From Pholiota molesta (taxonomy: Eukaryota > Basidiomycota > Agaricomycetes > Agaricales > Strophariaceae), in the NCBI GenBank assembly GCA_014925825.1, contig JACGCK010000138.1:54825-118824 (forward strand): a stretch of 64,000 bases of DNA, written 5' to 3'. Numbering within the stretch: the first letter of the stretch is position 1; each line of letters starts with the position of its first letter. Positions 1 to 11,510 of this stretch are shown one piece after another. A program made the translations under genes and the position numbers. The notes under the pieces are model-generated. The model was not told where the DNA came from. It worked only from the letters and a program-made list of their open reading frames with translations, and ran no database searches.

Positions 1-900
1 CTCCTCGGCGTCGAGGATTTTCGTGCTCGTATTCCCATACGGATATTCTAGATCTTATTATTTCTTTCCCCCTTTTTGCATCCCACTCGGACACCGTTTA
101 ATAATTGCCACTTGCATATATCATTATTGTCCTAAATGCTATCGTGTATAAATAGTTTGCGCATTCCTGTACCACCACCAACTCCTTGGCGTCCCATTTT
201 CTTTCTTTGGTCGTCATTGGTTCTTTTTGCTTTTCGTCTTTTGCAATTCGCTCTTCGTTTTTTCGTTCGTCCTTCGTATATTTTTGGGCCACCGCTGCAA
301 CAGCATGGGCTACGACTGGCCCGTGGCCCTGTAGACTGTAGCACCGAGAGGTTTCAATGCTTTTTTCGATGCTTTGGCGCTGAGCGCAAACATTTGCAGC
401 GGAATATACACCGTTATGCGATCGACTATATAATTGAATTCCTGAGTCCTGAGTTAGTCTCAAAATTCTGTCTTCTAGAAATACCACCTTAGCAAGAGCC
501 CGCGAGCAAGTTCTTTTTGATGCAGCCTTTCGGACGACAGTAACCTGGGCGTCTCTTGAGTGGAAACCCGTCAGGGTAATTCCGAGTCAGCATGGTCTGG
601 TAACAAACCTAGAGGTAGTTATGAAGGCTACAGCCCCCAAACCCGTAGAGATAAATATACGCATAAATTTTACCGAAATGTCATTCAGATTTGAAAAGGA
701 AGCAGACTTCAGAGCAACCCAGAAAGTCGGGGAGGATTCCGCAAGTGTCCAAATTACGCCCGGCAGCCCCGGCCCGCCGGCAGGCAAAAGCCCTGAGCCT
801 GCGCGAGTTGTCAGTTTGAGCACTTCGTCTTCCACCACCTTGCCCGTTTTCTTATTCTATATTGTAACGACTATATCAAGTTTCTCTCCCCAACAAAGTC
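1..900. other. Left-edge intergenic region and VPS16 promoter
   Basis: No reading frame here looks like a conserved protein. The open frames at 98-487 (minus) and 136-492 and 621-938 (plus) have low-complexity, unfamiliar translations and overlap each other. The last 200 bases before 901 are the likely promoter and 5' leader of VPS16, with a pyrimidine-rich stretch at about 860-895. Confidence 0.5.
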
Positions 901-3900
901 ATGGACCATCCCACCACCTCATGGCAAGCCATGCCTGAGGGCAATGTGTTCTATCGACGGCAACAATGCTATTCGACGCCAGGAAAGCTGCCTAATCTTG
1001 GAGATTACATCGTCGCTGGGTGTCGATATGGGGGTCCTATAGGTATACTTCTATAGTTCTTGTGCTTTACGGGCTCTTATTTATTGTTTAACAATCATGC
1101 AGCCCTCATGCGAGACCATACGAAGCTGCTGGCGTTGGGACGTTCAACGCCCGCTGTAACCAAAAGTCAAATTCAAATCTTCTCTCCGGCTGGAGAGGGA
1201 TTACTTGTCTTTAGTGTGGATCCTTAACTCAACTGTGTTACATAAACTATCTTGGCTGACCCTCTTTGTGGTAGTGGGATCAAGGCAAAATCATTCGCTT
1301 TGGGTGGACAATTGAAGAGAAGCTGGCGGTTCTAAACGAGGAAGGAGTGTATCGACTATACGACCTGCAGGGCGACTATCAGCAGTATTCTCTTGGAACG
1401 GAGGCCGCTGAACTCGGCGTCATTGATGCGCGCATCCACGATAATGGTTTGGTGGCATTGACCAGTTCGCTGACGCTGCTTGAGGTGAAAGGATGGGAAG
1501 GAAGCAGACCGATGACGCTGGCGAACCCAAGTATGTGGCTGTTCCAATCTTATATGCGCCGATTCATTCATGAATATTTGAAGCCCTCAGCGAACCTCCA
1601 CACGCATGGGCTGTGATACCCCCAGACTTAAATATATCCCGACATGTCGAAGTTCTGCTGTCAGTGGACGCTACGATACACACAGTCGACAACCTTGAAA
1701 GTGTCGACCAGCGTCTCTCTCGAGGACCCTTCACACATGTCTCTCCTTCGCCTAACGGCAAATCCCTGGCCCTCCTTACGTTCAACGGCATCCTGTGGGT
1801 CGTATCTACGGATTTCCAACGCAATCTCGCGGAATTTGACACCTCAACCGTCACTGGTGCAGAAGGCCCCGTTCTTCAAGTTGAGTGGTGCGGAAATGAC
1901 GCGATCCTAGTTACTTGGAGTTCCCTCGTTGTCCTCGTCGGCCCTTTCGGGACATCTTATAGTGAGTTCTCAGGATATATTATGCCGTACTCTTGCTACA
2001 ACGCGTTACCATCTAGTTATCCTTATGCGGGCTCTACTTTTGCTATTACCGAAATGGACGGGGTACGCATTTTTAGTGAAGACGTATGCGATCTGATTCA
2101 GAAGGTGCCTAGTGAGTATCCATTTCTCGACGGTTTCTCACCATTCTTCCATCTTTCCCTTCTAAATTGACCCGTTGGCGGATTGTTGATTGCCATTTTC
2201 TCAGCTTCGACGCTATCCATATTCAGACCTGGTTCGACGCTACCCGCTGCAATTCTCTACGACGCCTGGGAGAGCTTCGCTAGCAAATCGCCTAAGGCGG
2301 ACGAGAGTATCCGGAGTATCCGTCCTGAACTTGCCAAAGCTGTTGACGAGTGCATCGACGCTGCAGGACAGGAATGGGAACCTTATTGGCAACGGCGTCT
2401 ACTCAACGTGCGTCCTTGCTTTCGTGATATGCATTCAATCCTATGTTGATAATATTTCCCCGCGAATAGGCGGCGAAATTCGGACGCGGATTCCTAGATT
2501 TCCACAACCCGACCGACTTCGTGCAAATGGGCCAGACCTTGAAAGTGTTGAATGCAGTCCGATATTACGAAGTTGGCATCCCACTTACATACTCACAGTA
2601 AGCCTCTACCTACCCTTACCACCTTCTCCCTCAGCACCTGACATATACACCCAGATACAACTACGCCTCCCCCTCGCGCCTGATCACGCGCCTCACCTCG
2701 CGCAACATGCACCTCCTCGCCCTGCGCATCTCCGGCTTCCTGGGCCTGAAGCCCGACACGGTGCTCAAGCACTGGGCGATCGCCAAGATCCTGCGCTCCA
2801 AGCCCATGACGACGGGCACGGGCCAGGACGCCGAGCTCAGCGCGGACGGCGAGGTGTGTCGGCTGATCGTGGACAAGTTCGAGGAGCTGGGCGGGACGGA
2901 GGTGAGCTATGCGGATATTGCGAGGAAGGCGTGGGAGGTTGGACGGGGTGGGCTGGCGACCAAGGTGGGTTTGGCTGGGTTTTTCGTGGCTTGTGTTCGG
3001 TTGGATTTTAACGATAGTGTGGGGCTGGTCTTGTTTTCTAGCTTCTTGATTATGAACCGAAGGGGTCCGACCAGGTGCCACTGTTGCTTACGATGAAGGA
3101 AGACAAGCTTGCGCTCGTCAAGGCTGTCGATAGCGGCGATACCGATCTCGGTGAGTATCTCTTCTTGCCATTCACGTACTCCTGAAAGATTTATTCACTC
3201 TTTTCGCCTGGATTTTTTTTTAAGTTTATCATGTCCTACTGCATCTGTACAAACGATTGCCTCTGGGCTCCTTTTTCCGCCTGCTGGAGGATGGGGGCAA
3301 GACGCTGGCTCCGGCGAGTAAGCTTCTGGAGGTCTATGCACGCGAGCAGAATCGAGAGATGCTGAGGGATTTCTATTATTCTGATGACCGCCGCGTTGAG
3401 AGCGCTGTCTTATCTCTGGACGAGGCTTCACGTATGTCGGTGAGTGGTGCCTAATAATATGTGGTCGAAGTTGGGTCTGACTGGATATCATTGGGATAAA
3501 AGGATCCAACCTCCAGGATAACAGCGGTGAAGGCGGCGCACAAATTCTTTTCTGAAGACAAGGAACGCGCCTTTGAGGCCAAGGTACGATATATTCCACG
3601 TCATGCACAACGTCATGCTTTTTGTTCCTGCGACACGATATCTGACAGTATGGCGTAGATGATAGATGAGAGTGCGCGACTCCTCGCATTCCAACAGCAG
3701 CTCGAAGGCGAGGCTGGTGGGAAAGTCAAGTTCTTTGGACTCAGTGTGAACGAGACGATCAAGATGTGTATCCTGAATGGATTATCGAAGAGGGCCGATA
3801 AGATCAAATCAGATTTCAAAGTCCCTGATAAAAGGTCACTTTGAACCCTGCTTTCTAATTTTTGGAAGGCCGATGCTGACACGAAGGGCCTTCCTTGCGC

Positions 3901-4311
3901 CTCTATATTCTTATTAGATTTTGGTACATCAAACTATACGCCCTAACAGAATCTCGGGATTTCGAAACCCTCGATACTTTTTCGAAGTCAAAGAGAAGTC
4001 CAATCGGGTACGAGCCCTTCGTGCACCATCTCGTGGAGAAAGGACACCCGAAAGAGGCTGTATCATATGTTGTCAAGTGCGATTCCCCAAAACGAGCTGA
4101 TCTGTACGTCGAGTGCGGGGAATGGCGCATGGCGGCGAAAGAGTGCAAAGAACGGAATGATAAATCGAAACTTGAGTGAGTTCTCTCATTTAATCTTTTG
4201 AAATTTGCCGGTCGCTGAATAGGTAATTTGTTTTTCAGGGAATTGAGGAAAAGGGCTCCGAATTCTTTGATTGCGAGGGAGCTTGATCAAACTCTGACTT
4301 CGATGAAGTAG
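901..4311 (+). CDS. VPS16: VPS16, HOPS/CORVET vesicle tethering subunit
   Basis: Multi-exon gene for the vacuolar protein sorting subunit Vps16, a core member of the HOPS and CORVET complexes that tether membranes to endosomes and the vacuole. The N-terminal beta-propeller part is recognisable (FYRRQQCY near the start; [12 protein letters not shown] from 1275; [18 protein letters not shown] near 2062-2108). The alpha-helical Vps16 C-terminal domain follows ([43 protein letters not shown] at 2707-2750; [14 protein letters not shown] near 3731; [17 protein letters not shown] near 4115) and ends [16 protein letters not shown]. Start at 901 gives the family N-terminus. About a dozen introns; 1043-1102, 1216-1274 and 1531-1583 splice cleanly in phase. 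One oddity: the intron-like stretch 1962-2016 does not restore the frame when removed but is open when kept. Confidence 0.93.
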
Positions 4312-4792
4312 ATGTGCGCACCCCTTGCGCAGCTGTTATACCCACTCTTTTTTCGACTTCGTTTATGCAGCCGATATCCGGATCCTGATACCTCTAGTGG
4401 GGATACTTTTCCTCTAAGTTCTTGTGCAATGACCCTTAACTTACTACGAATGAGATAACCAGCGGTTATACCTATTTATGTAAGACGGATGGTCATAGCA
4501 AAAATTCCAGGAAACCCTAAGCTAAGACATCACTGTCAATCAGGTAACAACGAATAGCGAAGGGTAATGGTGATCTGTGACTCATAGCTACTAAGATTAT
4601 CTCGCCAGCTAAGAAGTTCAAAAAATTATGTGAGATAATTCAAAGCCGGATTGAGAATTGGGAGGTACACTTACAATTGAAGTTACTTAACGCCGCTTGA
4701 CACGGCGCGTCAAGTTGTTTCCATTTCTTGTGAAATGGAGCTTGGCGTCAAGTCTAAGTCCAAACTTGATCAAGAAAGCTTGATCCATCTTT
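4312..4792. other. Intergenic region
   Basis: Stretch between VPS16 and the next gene, AT-rich with no supported coding frame. It should contain the VPS16 3' UTR and the promoter of the downstream gene. I see no repeat or RNA structure. Confidence 0.5.
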
Positions 4793-5565
4793 TTGATTGT
4801 CACTACTATGTCCTCCCAAATCTCTGTTGCACTCTCGTCGTACGACAAAACGACTGTCCTGGATGTGATCAAGGCCGATCCAACCTGGAAAACCGTAGAT
4901 CAATTAGGCGATGCTTTCATAGAGCAGGCCAACGCCAAGCCGTACAACGTTGATAAGATTGCGGACGTTATCGCAGCACTTGAGAACGATTCCGACGTTC
5001 CTCTTATCAAGACACTGGACTTCAATCGACAGTCCGTCGAGAAGCCATTCAAAGAGATTCTTGGCCAGGTCGTCTTCGATCTCATCAAGAGAGTATTCTC
5101 CAATGACATCCCTGCCATCGAGCCCACCAATCCGTTCCTCGTCTCTGCTCTCATATCGGGAGCGTCTATCCGCAGTGGCCTTTGCAATTCCAGTACGCAA
5201 TCCGGGATGATTACTCTCGGTCTGCGGTTCGAGGGAACCGAGTGGAGGGAAATTGTTCCTGATGAGAAGGCGCAGGTTTGGGCTATCCACGCTGCACTCC
5301 ATTTATTGGCTGGAGGGACGAGAATCTACCGCGAAGAGCAGATTGGGTATCGTCAGAATGAAGTTCTGCCGGCGCTTAAGGCCATCGCCGAGCAAAACAT
5401 TGTCACTAATCCTCAAGGGAAAGAGTTACTACAGGTGCGTTGGCCTTTTCATCAAGATCTTTTCTATCTGTTGAACTTCCATTCTAGACCGCTATTGCAG
5501 AAGCAGAGGCTGGATTTCAGTCAAATCTTCCTATCGTCGATATCTGGAAAATCCTCTTCCCCTGA
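4793..5565 (+). CDS. Unrecognised two-exon protein of about 234-239 aa
   Basis: Exon 1 runs to 5434, a 53-nt intron (5435-5487, GTGCGT...TCTAG) follows, and exon 2 ends at 5565 with ...DIWKILFP-stop. Two Met codons are possible: 4793 gives 239 aa, 4808 (MSSQISVAL) gives 234 aa and looks more natural. The product is soluble and mostly helical by eye, with no signal peptide or membrane segment. I do not recognise the family. The phase-preserving intron, long open frame and protein-like composition support a real gene. It sits tail-to-head behind VPS16 with about 480 bases between. Confidence 0.65.
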
Positions 5566-6829
5566 TCCAACTATAAAACGGTGTCGATTAACAATTTTCC
5601 ATGTATCTTGCTACCAATCTGAGCTGGATGTATTCTAGAAACATATATTATAAGTTCCTTTCCATCTGAGTAAGCACTGGATCATCGGAAGGGACTCTTC
5701 TATAACATTGTCGACAGTTGAAAAAATAATCCAAAGCGTGCAGATGGGGCCTTATCATAATCAACTCGTGCCGCATGTTTCGACTGGAAGACTTGTACGC
5801 CGCAAATAAAATACAAGAGCTGAAGAACGGATTATTTAGCTGTCTATGTTACCTCTGACAGCTCCCCTCATATCCGTTGCTTTCGCTGGATTTGAAGAAA
5901 GCTTCTCAAGTTCCAACTAGAGTCATCTTACTATAAAGGGTTGAATATACTCACATTAATGGCTAGTAATATTACTCGGGAATCCAACACCGTCCAGAAG
6001 ATACAAGGCCTTTGGACGGTACAATGCATGATTAAAAGACAGGAATACTACAATTGATCTGAAGATCTAATATTCAATCTTTCATTATTGAAGTTGTCAA
6101 ACTCATTGCTCGGGGAGCGCTTTTCCGCTTTGCGTCAGCGGGTAGCACCAGGTTTAATGCCGGGAAAGATCCGAAAGCCAGCCGTGACTTAGTACAAAAG
6201 TTCTATGTGTTCCGTAAAGTGGGAGAAGGAACAGAAGGAAAGTGTCAATATACGGACGCATTGATATGTATCTTGCGCAAGTTGCGCTAGTACACGTTGT
6301 CCATAGCATAAACGTTAAGAATGGCCGCTAGCCCGTTAATTAAGTTCTGACCCCATGCATTATCCATTACATGCATGCATTACTAGAGTTATTAGATATA
6401 GTTCTGAGATCACTATTAGCAATGAACATTTTTCCGACAAGACACGGAGGGTCAAGCAATGCGACTTGAAGGTTGCGTGTGTGACGGATGTCCTACTTAG
6501 TTAAAAGACATGTTTCCCTAAATAAAAATTGCATACCATTGGTAGTAACATGGTAGGAATCCGCGTCTGGACGAGCATTGGCTTCTAAGAATAGAAGACA
6601 AGAGGCAAGAAAGATAAAAATAGAAGTGGTACGCATCATGTCGCGCTCCTCGTCGTGCCAATTGAACGGCTGGCTAAGGCCGCATCTGACATTACTTTAG
6701 CGGGGTCATGCCTGGTCATCATGCGGTACGTAGGGAAGCTAGAATCTCGGAAGCGACTCCGAGCTTGCAAGTTTCAGATGGAATATTTATCTTGAGTTCT
6801 TGATGGGATGTCATGGAAGGCGAGCTAGG
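5566..6829. other. Intergenic region, 1.26 kb
   Basis: AT-rich stretch with no open frame of note on either strand. I see no recognisable gene, repeat array or RNA gene; the right end passes into the promoter of the lectin gene. Confidence 0.55.
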
Positions 6830-6836
6830 TATAAAG
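6830..6836 (+). promoter_or_regulatory. TATA-like element of the lectin gene
   Basis: TATAAAG lies 94 bases upstream of the ATG at 6930, a plausible distance for a fungal core promoter. Placement is by motif and spacing only. Confidence 0.45.
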
Positions 6837-6929
6837 CCTCTCGCCACTTTACTTGTTCAGTGGTTTCAAGTCCCCGTCCATTAAACAGCAGCATCAACTC
6901 GTGTCTCAACGAGAAGCCACTCTTTCACT

Positions 6930-8307
6930 ATGCGTTCAGCCTCCAAATCCATCCCCACCGTCACAGCGCTCCTCCTCTCCTTGGCCGCGCTCCCGACCCG
7001 TGCCAGCAACCGCACGTACGAGGTGCACAACCTCTGCCCGAGCGCCATCAACCTCTTCATTGCGGGAGAGCTTCAGGCAATTGTCGCGTCTGGGGCCACG
7101 CTGAAAAAGGTCGCGGACGTCACCGCGGGCTTTTGGTACACGGACGCAAATGGGGGCCGTAACACTGGTCTGGATACAATGCGCGCAGGATTTTATGATG
7201 TACGTTTTGTTCACCTTATAAGAATGCGAAAAGCTGGACTGGGCTGATTTTGCCCTCTTTTAATGTAGAACACGTATGAATTGATCAAAGGTCCTACGCA
7301 AATCAATACAGGCATAAAGGTCGCACCGCAGGAAAAGCCCCAGGCAAGTCCTCATAGTTTTATGCTATCTGGTTAGATGGCACTGATACATAATACTTCC
7401 CTTCATTTGCGATTCGCCTTTATTATTCCATGCAGAACGGTACTTGCACCGTCGCCGAATGCGACAATGCGGCTTGTACAGACGTCTTCATCAACGATCC
7501 GCCCGTCTTCCCGCCAAACGCGACAAGCCCAGCGCCATTCCACCATTGCGGACAAGGGTCAGCGAGTAACGTCGCATTCGATATCACGTACGCATTATTC
7601 ACATCGTGTCATAGAAGCTGAGACTTCTCTTCTTCAACTAACTCGCGCTTTTCATGATAGGTTCTGCCCCGACGGGAAATTCCCCCCCAACACCGGTATC
7701 GAGATCCACCCCACGTCGGACGACAAGAAGTGCCTCGACGTGCGCGGTGCACAATTCGAGAACGGAACTCCTGTGCAGATGTACGTATCCCTCCCTCTGC
7801 CCTGCCTAAAGAAATAGTCACTCATGGTTGTGCAGATACGACTGCAACGAAACAAACGCACAGAAATGGTTCTTCACGCAGGGAAGCACCAAGGTCCGCG
7901 TCGCGAACACGAACTTCTGCCTCGATGCGGGGTCGCGTAAGTGTTCAAGCAACTTCAGTCCTTACGGCGATTGGGACGCGCTGACATCGGGCCATTTTGT
8001 TCAACAGAGCCAGCGAACGGCGTCGGGCTCAAGATCTGGGAATGCTTCGACGGCCTCGCCGCGCAGCAGTGGAACTACACGGTCCAGAACCAGATCAGGC
8101 TGCAGAGCCACGGTAAGTTAAACATCTTCCGTTCGGGCTGCTTTCGAATATGATGCGTGTATTGTGCTGTTGCTGATTATTGCCACGAATCTATCATTTA
8201 CAGGTCAATGCGTTGACCTCACGAAAGGAGTGCTCACGAATGGAACCCAGGTGCAGACATGGGGATGCGGTCCGACGGGTAACCAGAACCAGATATGGGA
8301 TATCTGA
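6930..8307 (+). CDS. Secreted thaumatin-like / ricin-B-type (CBM13) lectin protein
   Basis: Seven exons (6930-7199, 7269-7343, 7436-7587, 7661-7780, 7836-7936, 8008-8112, 8204-8307) sum to 927 nt, 308 aa. A signal peptide covers about residues 1-25 (hydrophobic core ending near LPTRAS). Residues 27 to about 165 resemble the small thaumatin/osmotin-like secreted domain of basidiomycetes (YEVHNLCPSAINLFI, FWYTDANGG, TRAGFYD-like segment, paired Cys, several N-glycosylation sites). From about residue 175 to the end is a beta-trefoil of ricin-B/CBM13 type with its sugar-site motifs CLDV, QKWFF, CLDAG, QQWNY, CVDL and terminal NQIWDI. Expected role is binding of extracellular or cell-wall carbohydrate; no catalytic A-chain is present. 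The second intron (7344-7435) begins GC rather than GT. Intact. Confidence 0.85.
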
Positions 8308-8524
8308 GCCGCTCTGGCGATGGGACCGTACATGTATTGGACTTGAAGGCAGCTGTGGACTATTCAGTAATGTAATACACGGACAATACGTACAATATAT
8401 ACCTCCACTTTGATTATACCAACGCGCCTGTTCAAGTTTCAAGTGCCCAAACATACGGCCGGAATGTAATTCCATGAAAACTGAATTTCGAAAGACGTAC
8501 TTCCTGCAGATGACGAAAAATGCA

Positions 8525-8731
8525 TCAGATTTTCAACTCGTAGACTTGAACCTCAGTCCTCGATTCATCCACGCGCAAACCGAGTGTTAAAGCTGCATGT
8601 AAATTTGGTCCGTGCAACAATGCCGACCAAATGATCAGCCCCAGAAGCAACACTATCGAGGAGCAACATAGGACGGCGCACTGCGCGCAATGGTTTGCAT
8701 CCTCCGAGTCGTTATCGGATCCAAAGGACAT
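8525..8731 (-). CDS. Possible small single-pass membrane protein (68 aa)
   Basis: A single-exon frame of 68 codons. An acidic N-terminus (MSFGSDNDSEDANH) is followed by a Cys cluster (CAQCAVLCC), a hydrophobic segment of about 20 residues (SSIVLLLGLIIWSALL) and a short polar tail. The ordered layout of acidic head, Cys group and membrane span looks less random than neighbouring frames, and the region is not antisense to a known exon. I recognise no family and there is no splice evidence, so it may be chance. Confidence 0.35.
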   Translation of the reverse strand: MSFGSDNDSEDANHCAQCAVLCCSSIVLLLGLIIWSALLHGPNLHAALTLGLRVDESRTEVQVYELKI

Positions 8732-10062
8732 ATTTTCGCAGTCGGGTTCGCGGGTGGATATTAAAGAGGCGTGGTGTGAGTGAGAGCAAGTTAGGATCGA
8801 GTGAATGAGCAGAAGAGTTCCTAAGGTCTGTTGTAGTGCGCATCCATCTATACACGCAGCATCTACGTCTTGTCTACGTCCTTGGTGAATGTCGGTGTCA
8901 ACCCATCACATGTCACGTGTCACACACTTGGTCCAGGCGCAACTACATGGGCGTTTTGCGATGTCCTTGGAAAAAATGCGAATCAGCTTGAAAGAGGTAA
9001 GTTCTGGTAAGTTATAACCGGTATCTCCGTGGGCGGCAGGTTGGGAACAGTGCTGCTGGGCATCGTATTTTTGGCGCGATAGGGCGAGCGGGGCGAGCGA
9101 AGACACAGATGCTCGATCATAAAACACGAGCTGCGACTTGCCAGCGACGTGAAATGGGCGACATTATTCCTATCGATCATCGTGATCCTCTGAAATACAC
9201 ACACCAGCATCACCGTCCGCTATCGCACCGGGCCTATCATAGGAACATTCCGTCGATCGACTCCCGGAGACCAGGGGAGGCCTTGTGATCATACATACCC
9301 TCGCCTCTTCACCCCAAGTTTAGTGCAGGTTCGAGCTTCGCGATCGACAGCGATAGAGGTGCGCAAGCCGCAGACGCCTGGGGCCGTCACGTCCAGCACA
9401 GAGCCATGCGCTTGTCGATCGCGGGGTCAGCTGGTGGGTGACATCGTAGAGAATCACGGAGCGGAGGAGCGGAATGCCACGAAGGAAGGACAAACGGAGA
9501 CGTTCGATCGTTGGCAGTGGATGCTCAGAGTTCGAAACCTGAGCCAACAGCCAATCAGTAAGCAGGTTATGTCACTCGTTGGATAAAAATGAATACGCAC
9601 TAGTCATAGCAAGCACCCAAACGAAGCGAGCATGCTGCATTATGGAGAAGGTGAATTTAGAAGGTGATCTGGCACAGGTATCAACACCAACATTCAAAGT
9701 TGGTAGACCCGCGAGTGATTGATGATGCCTAAGGGTATCTCACCGTGTTGAAAGACGCACGTTGCGGTGTTGTAGCAGAACGTAGACCACTTGCGGATGA
9801 AAAAGCTCGAATGAAACGAGTGTTGGCGAAACAGTAGTACATTGAAAATGGATGGGGGAATGGTGTAGGGAATCTATAGAAGCCAGTCAGTAGTCAATAG
9901 CCAGAGTAGCAAACATTCAACCAAGTGCTATCATGGGGTCTGAAGTGCTCAACAATCAACCAAGGATGTTTTCAAAATACAGATAGATTAGGAAAAAATA
10001 CACTGATGTACAATGGATGCCGAAAACACAAAGATAAAAGTCGAGTTCCAAGACCCCTGCAT
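8732..10062. other. Intergenic region, 1.3 kb
   Basis: No supported gene. Short frames at 8906-9127, 9320-9586 and 9925-10234 have no recognisable product; the last overlaps the 3' end of the H2B gene on the opposite strand. Confidence 0.5.
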
Positions 10063-10679
10063 CTACTTGGCACCCGCAGACGAGAATTCTACAAGCCGAG
10101 TCAGACACCGCGCAGTAAGCATAAGGATGAGGGAGACACGTACTTGTTACAGACTTGGTGCCTTCCGAGATGGCGTGCTTAGCCAGCTCACCAGGCAGGA
10201 TGAGGCGTACGGATGTTTGGATCTCACGCGATGAGATAGTAGACTTCTTAGAGTATGCAGCGAGCTCTGAAAAGGATAAGACGCGTTAATGAGGAATGTC
10301 TAGGAAGGAAACAATGAGGTGAATACTCACTGGAAGCCTCAGTGGCGATGCGTTCGAAGATATCGTTGACGAACGAGTTGAGGATAGCCATAGCCTTGTT
10401 CGAGATACCAGTATCAGGGTGGACCTGCTTGAGGACTGAGGAATAACGATAAGAGACAAGCAAGTAGACAATCCAGCCAAGTCACATACCCTTGTAGATG
10501 TACGATGAGTAAGTCTCCTTTCGGACCTTCTTTCTCTTCTTCTTCTCACCGTCAGCAGGTGCTGCGGCCTTGGAGGTCTTCTTCGCTGCCTTCGCGCCCT
10601 CAGTCGAGGACTTGGCAGGTGCCTTCGAGGCAGTGGATGCGGGGGCCTTTCCAGCAGTCGACGCGGGTTTGGGAGCCAT
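10063..10679 (-). CDS. Histone H2B
   Basis: Four exons on the minus strand (10490-10679, 10331-10435, 10144-10266, 10063-10088) give 444 nt, 147 aa. The N-terminal tail is rich in Ala, Lys, Ser and Pro ([13 protein letters not shown]...). The histone fold is plain: [98 protein letters not shown]. It ends GAK-stop. All introns keep phase. The last exon is only 26 nt and is easy to miss. The start is the ATG at 10679; a frame continuing two codons further upstream has no ATG. It packages DNA as the H2A partner in nucleosomes and is head-to-head with H2A. Confidence 0.95.
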
Positions 10680-10981
10680 TGACAATGCGTTTGGATGGGA
10701 TAGTCTACGAGTGGATGGGTGGGCGAGCAGAAAGGCCGGGTGCTAGTGGTGGTGGGAGGGAAAGTTGGAAGAGCGACCACTGCCAACGCCTCTCTTGTAT
10801 ATATACCTACACATACCCACGTGACGTTGGTCTTGTTTGGTCTGACGCGCCCAACGCGTCTTTGTTGATTTGTTGGGACGCGGCGGGTATAAATACGGCA
10901 CCACACATCTCTCGCTCATCCACCACATCCACCACCCACCCACACCCCACCACCACCACCCCCACCCAACCTACTATCATC
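10680..10981. promoter_or_regulatory. Shared bidirectional H2A/H2B promoter
   Basis: The 302 bases between the two start codons hold a TATA-type element for each gene: TATATATA at 10798-10805 toward H2B (about 119 bases from its ATG) and TATAAATA at 10888-10895 toward H2A (about 87 bases from its ATG). Between them are an E-box CACGTG (10818-10823) and ACGCGT (10854-10859), the Mlu-box bound by the yeast G1/S factor MBF, plus a related GACGCG at about 10843. This fits coordinated S-phase expression; factor binding is inferred from motif only. A C/A-rich leader (CCACCAC repeats) precedes the H2A ATG. Confidence 0.7.
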
Positions 10982-11510
10982 ATGTCTGGAAAAGTTAGCG
11001 GCAAATCAAAGTCCGGCAAGGCTGCAGGTGGCGAAGCCACTGGCAAGTCCCAATCCCGCTCAGCAAAGGCTGGCCTCCAGTTCCCCGTCGGTCGTGTCCA
11101 CCGTCTCTTAAAGAAGGGCAACTACGCCCAGCGTGTTGGTGCTGGTGCCCCAGGTCAGTCTCTTTCTTCGATCTTCATCGTTTGTTTCCTCTGACACCTG
11201 CCTTTAGTCTACCTCGCTGCCGTCCTCGAATACCTCGCTGCCGAAATTCTCGAACTCGCAGGTAACGCTGCGCGTGATAACAAGAAGCACCGTATCGTGC
11301 CTCGTCATCTCCAACTCGCCATCCGTAACGATGAGGAGTACGTCTTTCTACTTCTCTCCTCTCCTTACTTGTACTCATCTAATCTCTCTCAGACTTGGCA
11401 AGCTCCTCGGCGATGTTGTCATCTCGCAGGGTGGTGTCGTCCCCCATATTGCGCCCGAACTACTCCCAACAAAGACAGGAAAGGGCAAGAAGGAGAGCCA
11501 GGAGGCTTGA
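10982..11510 (+). CDS. Histone H2A with SQEA tail
   Basis: Three exons (10982-11153, 11208-11337, 11393-11510) give 420 nt, 139 aa. The sequence is canonical H2[96 protein letters not shown]. The C-terminus KKESQEA carries the SQE core phosphorylated by ATM/ATR-type kinases in fungal H2A, so this gene serves as both bulk H2A and H2A.X, as is usual in fungi. All splice junctions keep phase. Divergently paired with H2B. Confidence 0.95.

Noticed and set aside
98..487. 129-codon minus-strand frame at the left edge
   Set aside because: Low-complexity Lys/Glu stretch, no splice signals fitting a gene, and equally long frames on the other strand.
2190..3011. 273-codon plus-strand frame within VPS16
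   Set aside because: It reads through introns in a frame other than that of the VPS16 exons, with Arg/Pro-rich nonsense composition.
10505..11194. 229-codon plus-strand frame crossing the histone promoter
   Set aside because: It runs antisense through H2B exon 1, across the shared promoter and into H2A exon 1; only its H2A part is real.
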